From NCBI RefSeq assembly GCF_003385235.1, contig NZ_PQIA01000012.1, positions 1 to 64,000 on the forward strand: a DNA stretch of 64,000 bases. The letters are read 5' to 3'. The stretch comes from Amycolatopsis circi. Lineage in GTDB: Bacteria > Actinomycetota > Actinomycetes > Mycobacteriales > Pseudonocardiaceae. Below are positions 10,872 through 19,089 of the stretch, piece by piece (within the stretch, counting starts at the first letter, position 1; each line of letters starts with the position of its first letter). The notes below the pieces were generated by a model. It saw only the letters and a program-made list of their open reading frames with translations, did not search any database and was not told where the DNA came from. The position numbers and the translations under genes are program-made.

Positions 10872-11789
10872 ATGGAACTGCTCGCCGCGCGAATTGCCGA
10901 AGGAAGCGTGCCCGGGCAGCGGACGGACGGTCGGCGTCTCGCGCTCGCTGTTGAGGGTGGCAGCAGTCGCGGCACGTATTCGAGCGGGATGGTGCTCGCG
11001 CTTGAAGAACTCGGGGCGGCGCTGGCGTTCGACGACGTCTACGGAGCTTCGGCCGGTGCGCTCAACGCCGCGTGGCTGTTGTGCGGGCGATCGCGGACCG
11101 GCGTGCGGACCTGGTGGAATCCGGCGGTCATGCGGCGGATCATCAACCCGCTGCACACCTTGCGCGGTCGGGCGGTGATCGATCTTGAGTATCTCGTGCA
11201 CCAGGTGTATTCGGTGCTCGAACCGATGGATTTCCCGGCGATCCTGGCGAGTCCGGTCGGTTTCCACCCGCTCGCCACCGACGCCGACACCGGCGCGTCG
11301 ACCGATCTGCATCCGTTCATCGAGGACGTGGACGGGATCAAGATCGCGCTCGCGGCGTCGTCGTGCATGCCGGTGCTGGCCGGGCCGCCGATCGCGATGG
11401 GCGGGCGGCGGTTCGTGGACGCGGGGATCGCCGAACCGCTGCCGTTCCGCACCGCGTTGGCGCAGGGCGCGACGGACGTGCTGGTGCTGCGGACCCGGCG
11501 CGAGGACGAACTTCCGATGCGGCCGCCGCGCGTGCAGGACGTGGTCGTGCCGCGGTTTCTCCGCCGCCACGCGCCGGGCACCATCGACGCTTGGCGCACG
11601 CAGTACCACCGGGATCTGGAGGACGAACGCCAGCTGCGGGAAGATCCGCGGCTGGCGAGCGTCCGGCCGCCGGCCGGGGCACCGGATGTCACTGTGCTGG
11701 AACGGGATCCGGCGGTGCTGCGACTTGCGGTGGAGCTGGGACGGGACGCGGTTTACGAGGCGTTGGAAGTCCTGCGCAGGGCATCGTGA
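10872..11789 (+). CDS. Patatin-like phospholipase
   Basis: The protein is about 305 aa. It has the oxyanion glycine loop GGSSRG near residue 30, the nucleophile elbow GASAG (Ser60), and the catalytic Asp in DAGIAEP. This Ser-Asp dyad marks a patatin-like acyl hydrolase that cleaves phospholipids or other acyl esters in the cytoplasm or at the membrane. ATG 10872 is preferred because GGAGGGG lies 11 nt before it; GTG 10860 would sit on the RBS. Its 3' end overlaps the convergent membrane-protein gene by 37 nt. Confidence 0.87.
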   Translation: MELLAARIAEGSVPGQRTDGRRLALAVEGGSSRGTYSSGMVLALEELGAALAFDDVYGASAGALNAAWLLCGRSRTGVRTWWNPAVMRRIINPLHTLRGRAVIDLEYLVHQVYSVLEPMDFPAILASPVGFHPLATDADTGASTDLHPFIEDVDGIKIALAASSCMPVLAGPPIAMGGRRFVDAGIAEPLPFRTALAQGATDVLVLRTRREDELPMRPPRVQDVVVPRFLRRHAPGTIDAWRTQYHRDLEDERQLREDPRLASVRPPAGAPDVTVLERDPAVLRLAVELGRDAVYEALEVLRRAS

Positions 11790-12235
11790 GAGCGGTTGCG
11801 AACGGTGAGTCGTTGGGTGACAAGGGAAACCGCGAGGTAGAGCAGGATTGACGCGCCGCCGAGGCCTTTCGCTTCGTTGGCCGCGTCGATGGCGAAGTCA
11901 AGTCCTAAGTGGATACCGAAGGAAACGAGCCATAAGACGGCGGTTCGCCAATTTCCTTGCCGCCACAGGTTTCCGTCGGCGCGCCAGATCCGCATGGTGT
12001 ATCCGCGGGCCACGCCGAAGCCGCCAGCGACCACGAAACTGCCAGTGAGCAATAGGATCGCCGCGGTGGTCGGTGCGGTTTTCGCGATGGCGACTCCGAG
12101 CGAGGCGACCCCGAGCGCGCTGATGACGAGCAGAACCACTGGCGGACGGTCGGCGCGGCGGACTTGAAGTTGTCGCCACATCAGCCAGGTCAGGACGACT
12201 AGGCCGATCAGGATGTTGTCGAAAGTGTTCGGCAC
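11753..12235 (-). CDS. Integral membrane protein of unknown function
   Basis: The 160-aa product has about four or five predicted membrane helices (around residues 5-20, 35-52, 55-75, 105-122 and 128-142), with short basic loops, and a basic tail. I do not recognise the family with certainty; the layout resembles CcdC/DUF1453-like proteins. It converges on the patatin gene with overlapping 3' ends, so the last codons of both genes share sequence. No motif suggests a function. Confidence 0.7.
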   Translation of the reverse strand: MPNTFDNILIGLVVLTWLMWRQLQVRRADRPPVVLLVISALGVASLGVAIAKTAPTTAAILLLTGSFVVAGGFGVARGYTMRIWRADGNLWRQGNWRTAVLWLVSFGIHLGLDFAIDAANEAKGLGGASILLYLAVSLVTQRLTVRNRSHDALRRTSNAS

Positions 12236-12268
12236 ATCGGCAACAATGCCCGGGCCGGGCCGCCCCTC

Positions 12269-12290
12269 GCCTCCACCCGAGGGTGGAGGC
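12269..12290. terminator. GC-rich hairpin downstream of the methyltransferase gene
   Basis: GCCTCCACC (12269-12277) pairs with GGTGGAGGC (12282-12290) across a 4-nt loop. It follows the stop of the methyltransferase gene (minus strand) and precedes the start of the next minus-strand gene. No T tract follows, as is usual in actinomycetes. Confidence 0.55.
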
Positions 12291-12308
12291 CGGGTGGGAA
12301 AACCCCTG

Positions 12309-13157
12309 TCAGGCCTGCGGTTTGCGGGCGACGCCGCCGATCACCCGCGACTCTGACGGGACCTTCGCGAACACCGTGTCCGCGTCCGGATGCCACGCCG
12401 GTGCGTACACCAGGCCCGGTTCGAGCAGCGGCCAGCCGCCGAAGAACCGTTCGAACTCCGCCTTCGTGCGCAGGATGCCCGGGTTGGTGGTCGACTCGTA
12501 GTACTTGATGATGTCGACGAGCGCCTGGCGTTCGTTGTCGTCCACCGGGTTTTCGTTGGTCATCTGGGAAAGGATGAGCAACGAGCCCGGCGCGAGCTGC
12601 TTGCGGTAGAAGGCGAGGATGCCGTCCGGGTCCTGGTCGTCCTTGATGAAGTGCAGCACCGCGTTGACGATCAGCGCCACCGGCTTCCGGACGTCGATCA
12701 CGTGCGAATCGGCGACCCGGTCCCACAATTCGGCCGGCTGCAGGAGGTCGGCGGCCATCGCCTGGTGCCGGTCCTCGTCCGCGGTGTCGGCGAGCAGCAC
12801 CTGCGAGTGCGCGAGCGCCACCGGCTCGTTGTCCAGGTACAGCACGGAAGTGTCGTGTTCCGGGCGTTCGTCGTCGGCCACCTCGTGCACGTTGCCCGCG
12901 GTGGGAAGGCCGGAGCCGATGTCGACGAACTGCCGGATGCCCTCGCGCACGCTTTGGCGCACCGCGCGGCCGAGGAACTGCCTGCTGGTGCGGCAGTACT
13001 CGCCCATCAGCGGGAGCCGTTCGCGCACCTTCTCGGCGAAAATGCGGTCGATCGCGTAGTTGGTGGTGCCGCCGATGAAGTAGTCGTAGACGCGGGCCGC
13101 CGACGGCCGGTCCAGACTGGCTTCCACCGCGCGCAGTGCTTCGTCCTGTGTGCTCAT
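12309..13157 (-). CDS. SAM-dependent methyltransferase, PF04672 type
   Basis: The protein is about 282 aa. The opening PSAARVYDYFIGGTTNYAID and the following helix are hallmarks of the actinobacterial S-adenosyl methyltransferase family (DUF574, PF04672); the SAM-binding FVDIGSGLPTAGNVHEVA motif follows at about residue 75. Large families of these paralogues occur in Pseudonocardiaceae and Streptomyces; substrates are mostly unknown. ATG 13157 is chosen over 13187 because GTGAGGA lies 6 nt before it. The gene is followed by a hairpin terminator. Confidence 0.88.
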   Translation of the reverse strand: MSTQDEALRAVEASLDRPSAARVYDYFIGGTTNYAIDRIFAEKVRERLPLMGEYCRTSRQFLGRAVRQSVREGIRQFVDIGSGLPTAGNVHEVADDERPEHDTSVLYLDNEPVALAHSQVLLADTADEDRHQAMAADLLQPAELWDRVADSHVIDVRKPVALIVNAVLHFIKDDQDPDGILAFYRKQLAPGSLLILSQMTNENPVDDNERQALVDIIKYYESTTNPGILRTKAEFERFFGGWPLLEPGLVYAPAWHPDADTVFAKVPSESRVIGGVARKPQA

Positions 13158-13206
13158 CGCCGTCCTCACGCTCGCCCTGGCGCTCATGCTAACCGTGGCG
13201 CCGCGT

Positions 13207-13680
13207 TCAGTTCGGCCGGTAGGACTCCCGGTAGGCGTTGACCGAAGCCGTCAGCTGATCCATCGCCGCGCGCATCCGGCCGAGTTCGGCGTTGTCCAGG
13301 TTCATCGCCGCTCCGACATGCGGCGGGATCCGTTCCGCCTTGGCGCGCAACGCGGTTCCTTCGTCGGTGAGTCGGATCCGGACCGAACGCTCGTCGTCGG
13401 ATTGGCGTTCGCGCTTGATCAGCCCGGCCTTCTCCAGCCGCTTCAGCAGCGGCGACAGCGTGCCGGAGTCGAGGTTGAGCGCGGAGCCGAGTTCCTTGAC
13501 CTGCTGCTCGTCCTGTTGCCACAGCGCGAGCATCACCAGGTACTGCGGATAAGTCAGGTCGAGCGGTTCGAGCAGTGCGCGGTAGAGCGCGGTGACCGCC
13601 CGGGAGGCCGAGTACAGGCCGAAGCACAGCTGGTCGTCAAGCAGCAGCGAGCCGGTTTCTCCGGTGTCTGGGCTGGTCAT
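13207..13680 (-). CDS. ohrR: OhrR-type MarR family peroxide sensor
   Basis: The 157-aa winged-helix regulator carries the reactive Cys19 in DDQLCFGLYSASRAV, the position of the peroxide-sensing Cys of OhrR, and the MarR core with LTYPQYLVMLALW and a DDERSVRIRLT wing. Oxidation of this Cys by organic hydroperoxides releases the repressor from DNA. A second Cys is absent, so it looks like the one-Cys class. The usual target, the peroxidase gene ohr, is not adjacent; the divergent neighbour is an alpha/beta hydrolase. Confidence 0.88.
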   Translation of the reverse strand: MTSPDTGETGSLLLDDQLCFGLYSASRAVTALYRALLEPLDLTYPQYLVMLALWQQDEQQVKELGSALNLDSGTLSPLLKRLEKAGLIKRERQSDDERSVRIRLTDEGTALRAKAERIPPHVGAAMNLDNAELGRMRAAMDQLTASVNAYRESYRPN

Positions 13681-13777
13681 CGGTGGCCTCCTTCGGATTT
13701 CTACCGCCAGCTCTCCATCCTCTCTCGCCAGGCCGGGAAGGGCAACTCAAGTGCTCTAGATCTCATTGTGTGTTATC

Positions 13778-13793
13778 TAGTTGTGCACAACTA
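13778..13793. promoter_or_regulatory. OhrR operator candidate
   Basis: TAGTTGTGCACAACTA is a perfect 16-bp palindrome in the divergent gap between ohrR and the alpha/beta hydrolase gene. A further AAGTTGTGGAG half-site lies directly downstream. OhrR operators are AT-rich palindromes of this kind. The site is about 50 nt upstream of the hydrolase start and 100 nt upstream of ohrR, a position from which one repressor could control both genes. Confidence 0.7.
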
Positions 13794-13845
13794 AGTTGTG
13801 GAGTTATGTTCGTGCGGTCCGATCGATCCGCAACCGGAGGAAGCC

Positions 13846-14808
13846 ATGACCGCGAACCCGCAGAACCTCGTCCTCGAGCCGGCCGCCCAGGCGTTCGCCG
13901 AGGCCACCGACCAGCCGCCATACCTCTTCCAGCTCCCGCCCGCCGAGGGCCGCAAGGCGGTCGACGGCGTGCAGGACGGCGACGTCGCACTGGCGCCCGC
14001 CGACATCGAGACGCTGACCGTCCCAGGTGGACCGAACGGCGACGTCGAGGTCCGGATCGTCAAGCCGCAGGGCGTCACCGGACCGCTGCCGGTGCTCGTC
14101 TACATCCACGGCGCTGGCTGGGTCTTCGGCGATTTCCACACCCACGAGCGGCTCGTCCGCGAACTCGCCGCCGGAACCGGTGCGGCAGTCATTTTCCCGG
14201 AATACAGCCGTTCGCCGGAGGTTCGCTACCCCGTCGCGATCGAAGAGAACTACGCCGCCGTGAAGTGGGTCGTTCAGAACGGTGCGGAGAAGGGGCTCGA
14301 CACCACGCGCATCGCGATCGCGGGCGACTCCGTCGGCGGAAACATGACCGCCGCGCTGACGCTGATGGCGAAGGAGCGCGGGGACGTGAAGTTCCTGCAG
14401 CAGGTGCTGTTCTACCCGGTCACCGACGCGTCCTTCGACACCGAGTCGTACACCAAGTTCGCCGACGGCTACTTCCTCAGCCGCGAAGGCATGAAGTGGT
14501 TCTGGGACCAGTACACGACCGATGAAGCGCAGCGCGCCGAGATCACCGCTTCGCCGCTTCGAGCCACTGTGGACCAGCTCGCCGGACTGCCGCCGGCGCT
14601 CGTGATCACCGGTGAAGCGGACGTTCTTCGCGACGAAGGCGAGGCGTACGCAGCGAAGCTGCGTCAGGCGGGCGTGCCGGTGACGGCGGTGCGGTACCAG
14701 GGCGTGATCCACGACTTCGTGATGGTGAACGCGCTTCGTGAAACGCACGCGGCGGAAGCGGCGATCACACAGGCGATCACGGTGTTGCGAGGCGCATTCG
14801 GCAACTAA
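13846..14808 (+). CDS. Alpha/beta hydrolase fold-3 esterase (HSL family)
   Basis: The 320-aa enzyme has the hormone-sensitive-lipase layout: oxyanion motif HGAG (usually HGGG) at about residue 89, nucleophile GDSVGG (Ser162), an acidic residue in ITGEADVLRDEG, and His in VIHDFV. It hydrolyses small acyl esters in the cytoplasm. RBS GGAGGAAG is 6 nt before ATG 13846. It diverges from ohrR with a shared palindromic operator, so peroxide-induced expression is likely. Sequences upstream of the chosen ATG are not conserved-looking. Confidence 0.88.
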   Translation: MTANPQNLVLEPAAQAFAEATDQPPYLFQLPPAEGRKAVDGVQDGDVALAPADIETLTVPGGPNGDVEVRIVKPQGVTGPLPVLVYIHGAGWVFGDFHTHERLVRELAAGTGAAVIFPEYSRSPEVRYPVAIEENYAAVKWVVQNGAEKGLDTTRIAIAGDSVGGNMTAALTLMAKERGDVKFLQQVLFYPVTDASFDTESYTKFADGYFLSREGMKWFWDQYTTDEAQRAEITASPLRATVDQLAGLPPALVITGEADVLRDEGEAYAAKLRQAGVPVTAVRYQGVIHDFVMVNALRETHAAEAAITQAITVLRGAFGN

Positions 14809-14850
14809 TCAGGGACTAACGGGCAATCCTGAGGTTCCGCTGAGTTTGCC

Positions 14851-14901
14851 GGGGCCATCCTGGCGTGATCGACGTCACGTGATCACAACGAGGATGGCCC
14901 C
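14851..14901. terminator. Nested hairpin downstream of the esterase gene
   Basis: GGGGCCATCC (14851-14860) pairs with GGATGGCCCC (14892-14901). The 31-nt loop contains a second stem, GTGATC with GATCAC. It lies 43 nt after the esterase stop and 63 nt before the next start, fitting a terminator. Confidence 0.65.
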
Positions 14902-14963
14902 TCAAACGTATCTAGAGCAGCGGGTCCCGCCTTCCGGGCGCGCGATCGGTCCTGGAGGTTTCC

Positions 14964-16181
14964 GTGCACCTGAGCGCAATCAGGTTGGATTCGCCCGTCA
15001 TGCTCGCGGTGATCGGCGTGCTCGCGCTTCTCGCGGTCATCTCGGTCCCGTGGTTTTGGGACAAATGGCGCAAGCGCAAGCAAATCGGCCGCAGTGCCAC
15101 GGTTCTTGTCGCGCTGTGCCTCGTAATCGTCACGCTTGGCTTGACCGGCAATATGATCGGCGGATTCTTCCCGACGCTCGGCTCGCTGCTCGGAACCGGC
15201 GCGTTCGCCGCCGAGGGCATCGACGTCGAGGGCGGAGACAACGGCGTCGACCTCGGCCGCGCGCGGGACCTCGGCGTGGCGCACGCGCGAGTCGGAAAGG
15301 GGACCATCGCGCACGTGACGGTGACCGGACGGCGCACCGGCCTCAGCCGCGACGTGACGGTTTACCTTCCGCCGCAATACTTCCAGCATCCGTACAAGAC
15401 GATGCGGTTCCCGGCGATCACCTGGATCCCGAACTACCCGTCCGGCCCGGAGGTCACCACCGCCCCGATCGGGTACCACCTGCCCGAGCAGCTGGACGCG
15501 GCGATCTCGAAGCATCTCCTGCCGCCGGTGATCGTGCTGATCCCGGATCCGACCGGAACGCCGAAAATCGGCCACGACACCGAATGCGTCGACGAGGTCA
15601 ACGGAAGTCCCAATGACACCTATCTGTCCGCGGACGTCCGGGAATGGGCGATCCAGCGCCTCGGCGTCAATCCGGACCGGCGGGCGTGGACGATCGCGGG
15701 CTGGTCGTCCGGCGGCTATTGCGCGCTGAACCTCGTGACGCGGCATCCGCAGTGGTACGCGCAGGCGGCGAGCGTGAGCGGATACGAAAAGGCGCAAGTG
15801 GACGGCGAAACCGAGAATCTTTTCCGCGGCCGCAAGGACATCGAGGCCGCGAACAACGTCATGATCAACGTCCGGGAGCACCCGGCCCCGCTGGAACTCC
15901 TCGCGATCTCCGGGGAGAAGGAGCAGAACGAAAGCCGCGCGGTCGACCAGATGCGCGCCGCCGCGCAGGCTCCGGTGCAGTTCACGACGTGGCGGATCCC
16001 GGACGCGGGGCACAACATGAACACGTTCAAGGCGCAGCTGCCGGACGTGCTGACGTGGATCGGGCAGCGGATCCCCGGACCGTCCGCGCCCGGGCCGCGG
16101 GCCGACGTGACCGGCGGCGTGAAGCCGTGGCCCTTGCCGAGCACCGGCGCGCGAGGCGCGCTGACCGCGGTGGAACAGTGA
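14964..16181 (+). CDS. Membrane-anchored esterase (esterase D/mycolyltransferase-like alpha/beta hydrolase)
   Basis: The protein is 405 aa. Two hydrophobic helices (residues ~10-32 and ~48-70) precede a third hydrophobic stretch, then an extracytoplasmic alpha/beta hydrolase of the putative esterase family (PF00756), with VTVYLPPQY near its start, nucleophile GWSSGG (Ser ~250) and a late His in DAGHNMNTF. This family includes FbpA-type mycolyltransferases and secreted esterases. GTG start with GGAGG 6 nt upstream. It converges on the serine hydrolase gene with a 3-nt gap. Confidence 0.85.
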   Translation: MHLSAIRLDSPVMLAVIGVLALLAVISVPWFWDKWRKRKQIGRSATVLVALCLVIVTLGLTGNMIGGFFPTLGSLLGTGAFAAEGIDVEGGDNGVDLGRARDLGVAHARVGKGTIAHVTVTGRRTGLSRDVTVYLPPQYFQHPYKTMRFPAITWIPNYPSGPEVTTAPIGYHLPEQLDAAISKHLLPPVIVLIPDPTGTPKIGHDTECVDEVNGSPNDTYLSADVREWAIQRLGVNPDRRAWTIAGWSSGGYCALNLVTRHPQWYAQAASVSGYEKAQVDGETENLFRGRKDIEAANNVMINVREHPAPLELLAISGEKEQNESRAVDQMRAAAQAPVQFTTWRIPDAGHNMNTFKAQLPDVLTWIGQRIPGPSAPGPRADVTGGVKPWPLPSTGARGALTAVEQ

Positions 16182-16184
16182 CGC

Positions 16185-17069
16185 TCAGCGGATCCCGGGA
16201 AGGTGCTTGACCACTTCGGTGACCTGAGCTTCAGCGGTTTCGTAGCCGACCGAGCGAGGGTTCTCGGTGAGCACGGTGACGATGTACTGGTCGTTTTTGA
16301 CGAGGCCTGAGGTGTGCAGGATGCGCCCGGGATTGCAGCACGACCAGCCTTGTTTGACAGCCCAGGAAGCGTGCCCGAGAGCGTCCGGGATGCCGAAGTA
16401 CTGCCGGAATCCGTCGGCTCCGTTTTCGGTGGCGTGGCGTAGCGCCCGCAAAATCGTCTCGCGTTGCTGGGCCGGTGCCCGGTCCAGCAGGTAGCGGTAG
16501 ACGCGCGTGATGTCGGCGGCGGTGATTTCCGTGTCGCCCCAGCGTCCCGGGTCGTCGGGTGGCGTGGTTTCGGCGAGGCCCATCTCGCTCACCGCTTCCT
16601 GGACAATGCGCGTCGCGCCGCCCTCGACCCACAGCTTGCTGGCGGTCTCGTCGTCGCTGCGGGACAGCATTTCCTGCACGGTAGCCGGGCTGGTGCCGCG
16701 GTCGAGCGCGTCGAAGGCGATCATGAGCTTCACGAGGGACGCGGAGGTGTAGTGCCGATGCGCGTCGAGGGAGATCGGGGTCGTGCCTTTGGCGCGGTCG
16801 TAGACGACCACGCTGACGTGCCCTTGCGGGACGAGCGCGGGGAGTTCGGTCTTGAGTTCGGTGCCCCGCTGCGGCGCGGCGCTGCCCGGGCTCTGTTTCG
16901 GGCTGGCGTCGAGGGTGCTCGAGTCAGCTGCCGCGGAGATGACGCCGGCCTCGGACGCAGGACCGGCCGCGGTGACCACCTGCCGGTACGGCTGGGCCTC
17001 GGTGGCCAGGAACGCGATGACCGCGCCGAGAAGCAAGCCGGCCAAGAGGAACGAGTTCGCCCTGCGCAT
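16185..17069 (-). CDS. Serine beta-lactamase-like hydrolase, exported
   Basis: The 294-aa product has an N-terminal signal anchor (residues ~5-24), a linker to about residue 75, and a penicillin-binding/class A-like domain. SxxK is Ser111-Leu-Val-Lys114, the SDN position reads Ser138-Asp-Asp140, and the KTG position reads Lys239-Gln-Gly. The core triad is therefore kept but the second and third motifs are altered, so true beta-lactamase activity is doubtful. It is more likely a cell-wall-associated hydrolase or PBP-related protein. It converges on the esterase gene. Confidence 0.82.
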   Translation of the reverse strand: MRRANSFLLAGLLLGAVIAFLATEAQPYRQVVTAAGPASEAGVISAAADSSTLDASPKQSPGSAAPQRGTELKTELPALVPQGHVSVVVYDRAKGTTPISLDAHRHYTSASLVKLMIAFDALDRGTSPATVQEMLSRSDDETASKLWVEGGATRIVQEAVSEMGLAETTPPDDPGRWGDTEITAADITRVYRYLLDRAPAQQRETILRALRHATENGADGFRQYFGIPDALGHASWAVKQGWSCCNPGRILHTSGLVKNDQYIVTVLTENPRSVGYETAEAQVTEVVKHLPGIR

Positions 17070-17188
17070 GCCCCGATTTCCCCGATCACCTGATCAGGGT
17101 TCGCCGAATGGACCGGGTTTGTGGGATGGGTCTCGGTACCGGCCAGTACGCGTGACGGTCGGGCGGGCTGCGGGCAAGCAGTGGTGGT

Positions 17189-17767
17189 TCAGACCACGGC
17201 GAGCCGTTCCACGAGCAGGTCGACCCGCTGCTCGGCGAACTCTCGCGGCTGTCGTCCCGCGCGGGTCAGGGTCGCGATTCCGTGCAGGGACGCCCAGAAC
17301 AGCTCAGTGAACAGACCCGGGTGGACGCCTTCACCGGCGACTTCGCCGAGGGTTTCCATCAGTGCGGCAAAGGCGTCCTTCAGCGGTTCCGGAGTGTCTT
17401 CCTGTGCGAACGCGATACCACCGTCGAGCTGGAAAATCGCGTCGTAGACCGCCGGGTGCTGCTCGGCGAAGTCGAGGTACGCGCGGGAGAGGGCAGTGAC
17501 CCGGGCGCGCGGGTCGTCTTCGGCGCTGGCCGCGGCCCGCACCGCCGCGGCCAGTTCGGCGGCTCCGTCGAGCGCGACCGCGCCGATGATCTCGCGCTTG
17601 CCGCGGAAATGGCTGTAGAGGACGGGCTGGCTGTACTCGATGCGCTCGGCGAGCCTGCGGGTGGTGACGGCGTCCCAGCCCTGTTGCTCGGCGAGTTCGC
17701 GGGCCGTCGCCACGATGAGGCGCTCGCGTTCGGCCTGTTCGCGTTGCTTGCGTTCGTGTACCGACAT
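17189..17767 (-). CDS. TetR family regulator
   Basis: The 192-aa product has an N-terminal TetR helix-turn-helix (residues ~12-60, with VTTRRLAERIEYSQPVLYSHF) and a C-terminal ligand domain of the TetR_C type, with LDFAEQHPAVYDAIF. Start 17767 (MSVHERK) is preferred; a longer frame begins at 17794 inside the operator. Two matching palindromes lie between it and the divergent DUF1772 gene, so it probably represses both. Confidence 0.88.
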   Translation of the reverse strand: MSVHERKQREQAERERLIVATARELAEQQGWDAVTTRRLAERIEYSQPVLYSHFRGKREIIGAVALDGAAELAAAVRAAASAEDDPRARVTALSRAYLDFAEQHPAVYDAIFQLDGGIAFAQEDTPEPLKDAFAALMETLGEVAGEGVHPGLFTELFWASLHGIATLTRAGRQPREFAEQRVDLLVERLAVV

Positions 17768-17775
17768 GAGCAGGA

Positions 17776-17841
17776 GTCTAGCACTGCTAGACAACCGAGC
17801 GGCAGTAGTACTAGCATCGCTTCATCAGCTAGCAACGCTAG
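17776..17841. promoter_or_regulatory. Paired TetR operators in the divergent promoter
   Basis: GTCTAGCACTGCTAGAC (17776-17792) is a perfect palindrome around a central C. A second site, CTAGCAACGCTAG (17829-17841), matches its core at 11 of 13 positions; a half-site ACTAGCATCGC lies between them at about 17810. The centres are 51 bp apart, so two repressor dimers may sit on one DNA face and cover both promoters. Confidence 0.75.
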
Positions 17842-17858
17842 GTTTCAGGAAGGTCATC

Positions 17859-18305
17859 ATGCTCAGCGCACTCGAGGTCTGCACCGTCGTGGTCGTCGGG
17901 GTGATGGTGGGGGTGGAGTTCTCCGTCGCCTTCGTCATCAACCCGATCCTCAACGGGCTCCCCGACGACAGCAATCAGCTCGGCCGCGCCCACGGGGGCC
18001 GGATGCTCGGAGCGATCATGCCGTTCTGGTACATCGGGTCGCTCATCCTGAGCGCGATCTGGGCGGTCCTTGCTTGGGATCGCCCTGGCACCGGGCTTGT
18101 CGTGATCGGCGCCGGGCTGCTGATCGTGAGCGTGGTGATGTCGATTCTGCTGCTCGTCCCGATCAACAACCGGGGCAAGACATGGACGCCGGAGAACCGG
18201 CCCGCGGACTGGAAAGAGCAGATGAACCGCTGGGACCGCTACCACTACGGGCGGGTCGCGGTGCTCATCGCCGCTTTCGCTTTGCTGGTCGCCGCGCTCG
18301 TCTGA
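17859..18305 (+). CDS. DUF1772 (anthrone oxygenase-like) membrane protein
   Basis: The 148-aa product has four membrane helices, at about residues 5-25, 48-68, 75-98 and 128-147. The soluble segment between helices 3 and 4 has the family pattern PINNRGKTW.PE..PADWKEQMNRWDRYH. DUF1772 proteins are related to anthrone oxygenases, but the role of most members is unknown. RBS AGGAAGG precedes the ATG. Control by the divergent TetR is suggested by the operator pair. Confidence 0.82.
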   Translation: MLSALEVCTVVVVGVMVGVEFSVAFVINPILNGLPDDSNQLGRAHGGRMLGAIMPFWYIGSLILSAIWAVLAWDRPGTGLVVIGAGLLIVSVVMSILLLVPINNRGKTWTPENRPADWKEQMNRWDRYHYGRVAVLIAAFALLVAALV

Positions 18306-18477
18306 GCCCGCGCCGGTTCTCCCGGTGACCCACTGGGGCATCGTTCGGCTCAGCAGCCCCAGCAACCCCGGACTATCGCCCGGCGGCGCGGCCGGATTCG
18401 GGTTTCGGGCCGGTTTGGGCAGGGGTATTCGTTCAGGGTTGACCCACCGACACCTCGGTACGGGAAGGACTGGAGTC

Positions 18478-19011
18478 ATGGTTCGTGCGCATCGAGCCCG
18501 CGTCCGGGTGGAAGGGGTGCAGCCCGCCCAGGTGCTGGCCATTCTGCTCGGAGTCCTGTTTCTCGCCTACGGCATCATCGGGCTCGTGAAGTCCGGGTTC
18601 GGGGATTTCACCGGACACGGTGTCACTTTGTGGCGGTTCTCCGCCAATCCGCTGAACAACGTCGTCCACGTGGTGACCGGCGTGATCGGCCTGCTGCTGG
18701 CCTTGGGCTCCGGCCGGGCGCGGACGTTCGGCTGGCTGCTTTTCATCGGCTACGGCGCGCTGTTCGTCTGGGGCCTGATGCTCGCCGGGACGATTGCCGT
18801 CAACCCGGTGTCCGGCCTCGGCAACCCGCTCAACCTGTCCGACGCGGACAACTGGCTGCACCTCGGCATCGCGGTCCTTGGTCTGCTGACCGCGGTTCTC
18901 CCGGCACGCCACGGGGTTCTGCTTCCGGAGGACGAGGAACCGGTCGAGGTGGTCGACCCGGCCGTCGCGCCGCGTCGCACCGATCCCGGCGGACATGGTT
19001 TGGCCCACTAG
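18478..19011 (+). CDS. DUF4383 domain membrane protein
   Basis: The 177-aa protein has four helices (about residues 17-37, 60-80, 88-108 and 122-140) and an acidic, disordered tail. The segment HGVTLWRFSANPLNNVVHVVTG and a later DNWLHLGIAV are typical of DUF4383, a family frequent in actinobacteria and often stress-induced. ATG 18478 has GGAAGGACTGGAG upstream; longer readings to 18325 lack support. Function unknown. Confidence 0.82.
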   Translation: MVRAHRARVRVEGVQPAQVLAILLGVLFLAYGIIGLVKSGFGDFTGHGVTLWRFSANPLNNVVHVVTGVIGLLLALGSGRARTFGWLLFIGYGALFVWGLMLAGTIAVNPVSGLGNPLNLSDADNWLHLGIAVLGLLTAVLPARHGVLLPEDEEPVEVVDPAVAPRRTDPGGHGLAH

Positions 19012-19089
19012 CAAGTCCACAGTGGAATAATTGCGCAGCGGGATCGCTTGCCAGCGGGGAATTCCCTCCGGCGGCGATCCCGTTCGCGG

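Noticed and set aside
10872..11789. Patatin at 10.9 kb and patatin at 52 kb as a recent duplication
   Set aside because: They share only the catalytic motifs; length, flanking sequence and the region between motifs differ too much.
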